Source: Verrucomicrobiota bacterium | GTDB lineage: Bacteria > Verrucomicrobiota > Verrucomicrobiia > Verrucomicrobiales > Verrucomicrobiaceae | Assembly (NCBI GenBank): GCA_025360015.1 | Contig: JANYCZ010000036.1 | Location: 1-64,000 of the forward strand | Length of the DNA: 64,000 bases | Reading direction: 5' to 3' | Shown here: in pieces, positions 61,109-64,000 of the stretch | How the letters are laid out: the number at the start of each line of letters is the position of its first letter | How positions within the stretch are numbered: position 1 is the first letter of the stretch | Position numbers and translations under genes: made by a program | Notes under the pieces: generated by a model | What the model saw: the letters and a program-made list of their open reading frames with translations, nothing else | What the model was told of the DNA's origin: nothing | Databases searched by the model: none

Positions 61109-61573
61109 ATGAATCTGTCCAACCCACGCCTCGAAGTCAGCATCGGCACCCAGCGGCTGCGGTTGTTTGATGACACGCGCATCGTGCGCGAGTGGCCGTG
61201 CAGCACCTCGAAGTTTGGCATCGGCTTCGCCGAAGGCAGCAACAAGACACCGCTGGGGCGCTTTGAAGTGAAGGAAAAGCATGGCGATGGAGCGGACAGC
61301 GGCACCATTTTCAAGGCACGGCAGCCCGTGGGGCAGTGGCACCCGGGCATGGAGACAAAGTCTGATCTTGTGCTCACGCGCATCCTCTGGCTGCACGGCA
61401 CGGAGCCGCGCAATGAGAACACCTACCAGCGCTACATCTACATCCACGGCACCAATGACGAGGCGAGCATGGGCCGCCCGGCCAGCCATGGCTGCGTGCG
61501 CATGCGGAACCGGGAAGTGATGGAGCTCTTCGAGATTGTACCGGTGGGGACGCCGGTGTGGATCGAGGAATGA
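61109..61573 (+). CDS. L,D-transpeptidase (YkuD/ErfK family)
   Basis: 154 residues, a single YkuD catalytic domain with IHGTNDEASMGRPASHGCVRMRN (His and Cys of the active site). No signal peptide is evident with the ATG at 61109, so export by another route or a cytoplasmic role must be considered. It cross-links peptidoglycan or attaches proteins to it. Confidence 0.88.
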   Translation: MNLSNPRLEVSIGTQRLRLFDDTRIVREWPCSTSKFGIGFAEGSNKTPLGRFEVKEKHGDGADSGTIFKARQPVGQWHPGMETKSDLVLTRILWLHGTEPRNENTYQRYIYIHGTNDEASMGRPASHGCVRMRNREVMELFEIVPVGTPVWIEE

Positions 61574-61609
61574 CAAAGCTCCGGTCATTTGGAGCAAGAT
61601 CAGAGCCCT

Positions 61610-62356
61610 TCAAGCTTTCGCACTGCCGCCGAGAGCCGCCAGAAACACCTCGCGAAGGCGCTTGGTGAACTCTGCCGCACCTTCATCCGGTGGGCTGGCC
61701 AGAGGCTCGCCAAGGGTGATCCGCATGCGGATTTTTTTATCCGGCAGATGCCACAGCGGCCAGCCTTTGGAGAGGTAATCGCTGTTGGTTTCGATGAAGA
61801 CTGGCCACACCGGCGCGCTCGACTGCGTGGCGATGATGCCGAGGCCACCCTGGAGGGTGTTGATGCAGCTTTCCAGTTTCCGCGTGCGCGTCCCCTCAGG
61901 GAAAAACAGGAGCCGGTCGCCCTGGCGCAGCGCCTCGATGGAATGCTGCAGCATTTTATGCGCGGGCTTGTTGGGGATAAAGCCCGCCAGCTTGGCTGCA
62001 CCACGTAGAAATGGGTTGTGCATCAATGAAGCCTTCAAAATACAGCGCAGGCCGTGGATTTTGGAGAGGATGAAAACGGCATCCCACAGCGCTGGATGAT
62101 TTGGCGCAATGATCAATCCTCCTTTGACCCCCTTAAGCGCATCGAAGCCGATGTATTCACACTCAAACACGCCGCATGCGCGGAGGAAGGTGAGGAAGAC
62201 GCGGAACGCCACGCTCAGCAGCCACTGGCCCAGAGCACGGGATTTTTCCACAGGCAGGACCGGCACCAGTGCAGCACCTGCCAGTACAAACAACAAACCG
62301 CCGAGTGCCCAATAAAACATGCTCAGCAGCAGCACTATAGCATGCCACATCTGCAT
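61610..62356 (-). CDS. PlsC-type 1-acyl-sn-glycerol-3-phosphate acyltransferase
   Basis: About 248 residues. N-terminal hydrophobic helix, then the catalytic HX4D motif in APNHPALWDAVF and the glycerol-phosphate motif FFPEGTRTR. It acylates lysophospholipid at the inner membrane. Longer in-frame starts up to 62440 exist but would overlap the divergent fabZ gene, so the ATG at 62356 is preferred. Confidence 0.85.
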   Translation of the reverse strand: MQMWHAIVLLLSMFYWALGGLLFVLAGAALVPVLPVEKSRALGQWLLSVAFRVFLTFLRACGVFECEYIGFDALKGVKGGLIIAPNHPALWDAVFILSKIHGLRCILKASLMHNPFLRGAAKLAGFIPNKPAHKMLQHSIEALRQGDRLLFFPEGTRTRKLESCINTLQGGLGIIATQSSAPVWPVFIETNSDYLSKGWPLWHLPDKKIRMRITLGEPLASPPDEGAAEFTKRLREVFLAALGGSAKA

Positions 62357-62433
62357 GAGAACACGGCAAACCAGAGGCGCAGGCGCGCATCTTGGAGTTT
62401 GCTCTGGTGAGGAATCTTGAATAAGACCATAGC

Positions 62434-62874
62434 ATGTCATCTTCCTCCGACCTAGTTCAAGCGCTTTCCTCCTTGCCGCACGGTTCTGAGTTTCGCTTTA
62501 TCGACGAGCTTGTGGAGCTTAATCCCGGTGCCTCCGCCAAAGCGGTGTGGAAGCTCAAAGGAGACGAGGAGTTTTTACGCGGTCATTTCCCCGGCGCCCC
62601 TCTCATGCCCGGCGTGCTGATGATCGAGGCGCTGGCGCAGCTCGGCGGCATCCTCATTCAAACCCGCCCCGGCGAAGCCGCACTGAAAAACCTCCGTCTC
62701 ACCGCAGTGCGCCAGATCAAAATTCTCGGCAGCATCACGCCCGGCCAGTCGATCCACCTCAGCGGTGCATTGCAAGGCATGCTCGGCAATCTTGGACAGG
62801 TGAGTGGCGAAATTCGGGATGATGCGGGCAATGTCATCCTCACGGGGGCGGTCACTCTCGCGGGAGAGAGCTGA
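62434..62874 (+). CDS. fabZ: 3-hydroxyacyl-ACP dehydratase FabZ-like
   Basis: 146 residues, hotdog fold, with FLRGHFPGAPLMPGVLMIEALAQLGG holding the catalytic His and Glu. Fatty acid elongation step producing enoyl-ACP. It is divergent from PlsC, which also acts in lipid synthesis, and abuts a convergent kinase gene. Confidence 0.9.
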   Translation: MSSSSDLVQALSSLPHGSEFRFIDELVELNPGASAKAVWKLKGDEEFLRGHFPGAPLMPGVLMIEALAQLGGILIQTRPGEAALKNLRLTAVRQIKILGSITPGQSIHLSGALQGMLGNLGQVSGEIRDDAGNVILTGAVTLAGES

Positions 62875-64000
62875 TTATTTGGGCAGGCGCAGCATGAAGC
62901 ACGCCCCGTCCTTGTGCGTGGCATCCAGCGTGATGGCACCGCCCAGCGCCGTGGCCAGTCTGCGGCAGAGGGCCAAGCCCAGGCCGACACCCGGTGCCGA
63001 ATGTGCCGCCTGATCCGCGCTCTTGTGAAATGGGTGGAAAATCCGCCGCCGCTCACTGCGGGAGATGCCGCCGCCGTGATCGCGCACGCGCAGCATGGTA
63101 AATTTGCCGCTGGTGTCCGCTTCTAGATGAATCACCGGCTGCGCTGCACGCGGAGCGGCGTATTTGCAGGCGTTGTCCACCAGGTTGAAAAGAATCTGCT
63201 CTACCGCTGCTGCATCGACATGCAGCTGGGTGTTGCGATCTGCGTCCGTGGCCTGCACACGCACCGTCATGCCGCAATCATCTGCACGCTGCTGCAACCG
63301 AGGCAGGATGCGGTCCAGCAGCTCTCCGACGGTGATGTTCTTGGCCCTCGCCTTCGCGCTGCCGCGTTCGAGCTGGGCATAGGCGAGCACGTTTTCGACG
63401 AGATGGCTCAAGCGGCCCGCTTCACCACTCAGTGTGTCCAGATAGGTCTGCCGCTGCGCCTCATCGGTGACCATGCCATCCGCCAGCATTTCCGAGTAAA
63501 GGCGGAAGGTGGTCAGCGGCGTGCGGAGCTCATGCGTCACGGCAGAAACGAAGTCCGCGCGGCGCTCGCTCAGCGCCACGGTGCCGAACAGCACCAGCGC
63601 CACCGCAACGGCAGCGAGCAGGACGCATGCGAGTGCGATGCCGAGAGATCTGCGCAGGGGCGTCCAAAACGGCAGCGACGGGAGCTGGATAGACCCTGGC
63701 ACCAATCGTACCGGCAGTGCAGCGAAACGCAGCGGATCATCATCCGGGCGTGTGCCTGCGGTGGCATTCGCCGCGGGCTCCAGCTTCGCATCTGGAAACA
63801 GATCCGTGATTTCACGCAGCAGGGATGTGCGCAGCTCGGGCCAGTCCAGCCACACGCCCTGCACCATGCGCACACCGTCGACGAAGGCCTCGCGGGTGAG
63901 CATGAGATTTCCCCCGAGCCACACGCCCTGAAAGGGCCGCGAGCTGTTTGGTGCTGCGGTGTTTCTGGCTGTTGGCGGCGGCGGTGCGCTGGAAGGACCG
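62875..64000 (-). CDS. sensor histidine kinase, partial at the window edge
   Basis: The reading frame runs open to the right end of the window, so the N-terminus is missing; internal GTG codons near 63924 are not convincing starts. Seen: one transmembrane helix (SLGIALACVLLAAVAVALVLFG), HisKA ADFVSAVTHELRTPLTTFRLYSEML and ATPase boxes (NLVDNACKYAAP, RDHGGGI, GVGLGLALC). It is similar in style to the kinase at 49-51 kb. Its response regulator is not in the window. Confidence 0.88.
   Translation of the reverse strand, partial: GPSSAPPPPTARNTAAPNSSRPFQGVWLGGNLMLTREAFVDGVRMVQGVWLDWPELRTSLLREITDLFPDAKLEPAANATAGTRPDDDPLRFAALPVRLVPGSIQLPSLPFWTPLRRSLGIALACVLLAAVAVALVLFGTVALSERRADFVSAVTHELRTPLTTFRLYSEMLADGMVTDEAQRQTYLDTLSGEAGRLSHLVENVLAYAQLERGSAKARAKNITVGELLDRILPRLQQRADDCGMTVRVQATDADRNTQLHVDAAAVEQILFNLVDNACKYAAPRAAQPVIHLEADTSGKFTMLRVRDHGGGISRSERRRIFHPFHKSADQAAHSAPGVGLGLALCRRLATALGGAITLDATHKDGACFMLRLPK

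Overview
The window looks like chromosomal DNA from a GC-rich, Gram-negative member of the Verrucomicrobiota, probably Verrucomicrobiaceae (Prosthecobacter-like). This is inferred from the gene content: planctomycete/verrucomicrobial exported proteins of the PSD1 (DUF1549/DUF1553) and DUF1501 types, DUF5069, an OpgG-like protein, LpxK for lipid A, and CxxCH cytochrome fusions. No rRNA or true tRNA genes are present, so the placement rests on families only.

Layout. (1) 0.2-5.2 kb: a REP-associated tyrosine transposase followed by a REPIN-like pair of inverted hairpins, two exported proteins, and a cytochrome c/QW-repeat protein. (2) 5.2-18.0 kb: ppnP, then a potassium island with kup, a 27-aa membrane peptide, kdpFABC, a KdpC-like extra protein, kdpDE, and a second, shortened kdpDE pair. 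Three copies of an 11-bp-spaced heptamer repeat precede kup, the kdp operon and the second kdpDE. (3) 18-27 kb: an MFS transporter; a coupled lpxK-fdhD-membrane protein-cysteine desulfurase operon; a serine hydrolase; an ArsR-methyltransferase fusion; an SNase-like protein; a pseudopilin. (4) 27.3-40.5 kb: a GntR/FadR regulator with a strong self-operator leads an exported polysaccharide-breakdown operon (PSD1 protein, GH28-like beta-helix, DUF1501, PL6 lyase, 2-hydroxyacid dehydrogenase), followed by opgG, rsgA and a pseudouridine synthase. (5) 40.5-47.4 kb: an RNA-repair locus. rtcR is divergent from a sigma-54 promoter that leads Ro60, four tandem Y-RNA-like genes, rtcB, a small membrane protein and rtcA. 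(6) 47.4-52.2 kb: dipeptidase, a PhoB-type two-component pair, and asd. (7) 52.4-58.7 kb: an NrtR-led operon of ADP-ribose proteins: NADAR, DUF4291, three ADP-ribosylglycohydrolases, a frameshifted kptA, a macro domain, and a small protein that may be an ADP-ribosyltransferase. (8) 58.7-64 kb: a TetR regulon (trxA-DUF5069-SDR) with two matching operators, an L,D-transpeptidase, PlsC, FabZ and a partial histidine kinase.

The most notable content is the pairing, within about 16 kb, of the Ro60/Y RNA/RtcB-RtcA repair locus and the NAD/ADP-ribose operon. The Y-RNA array shows helix covariation between units. Two units carry clear circularly permuted tRNA modules, one a reduced version and one none. 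The ADP-ribose operon is rich in erasers and has no recognised writer.
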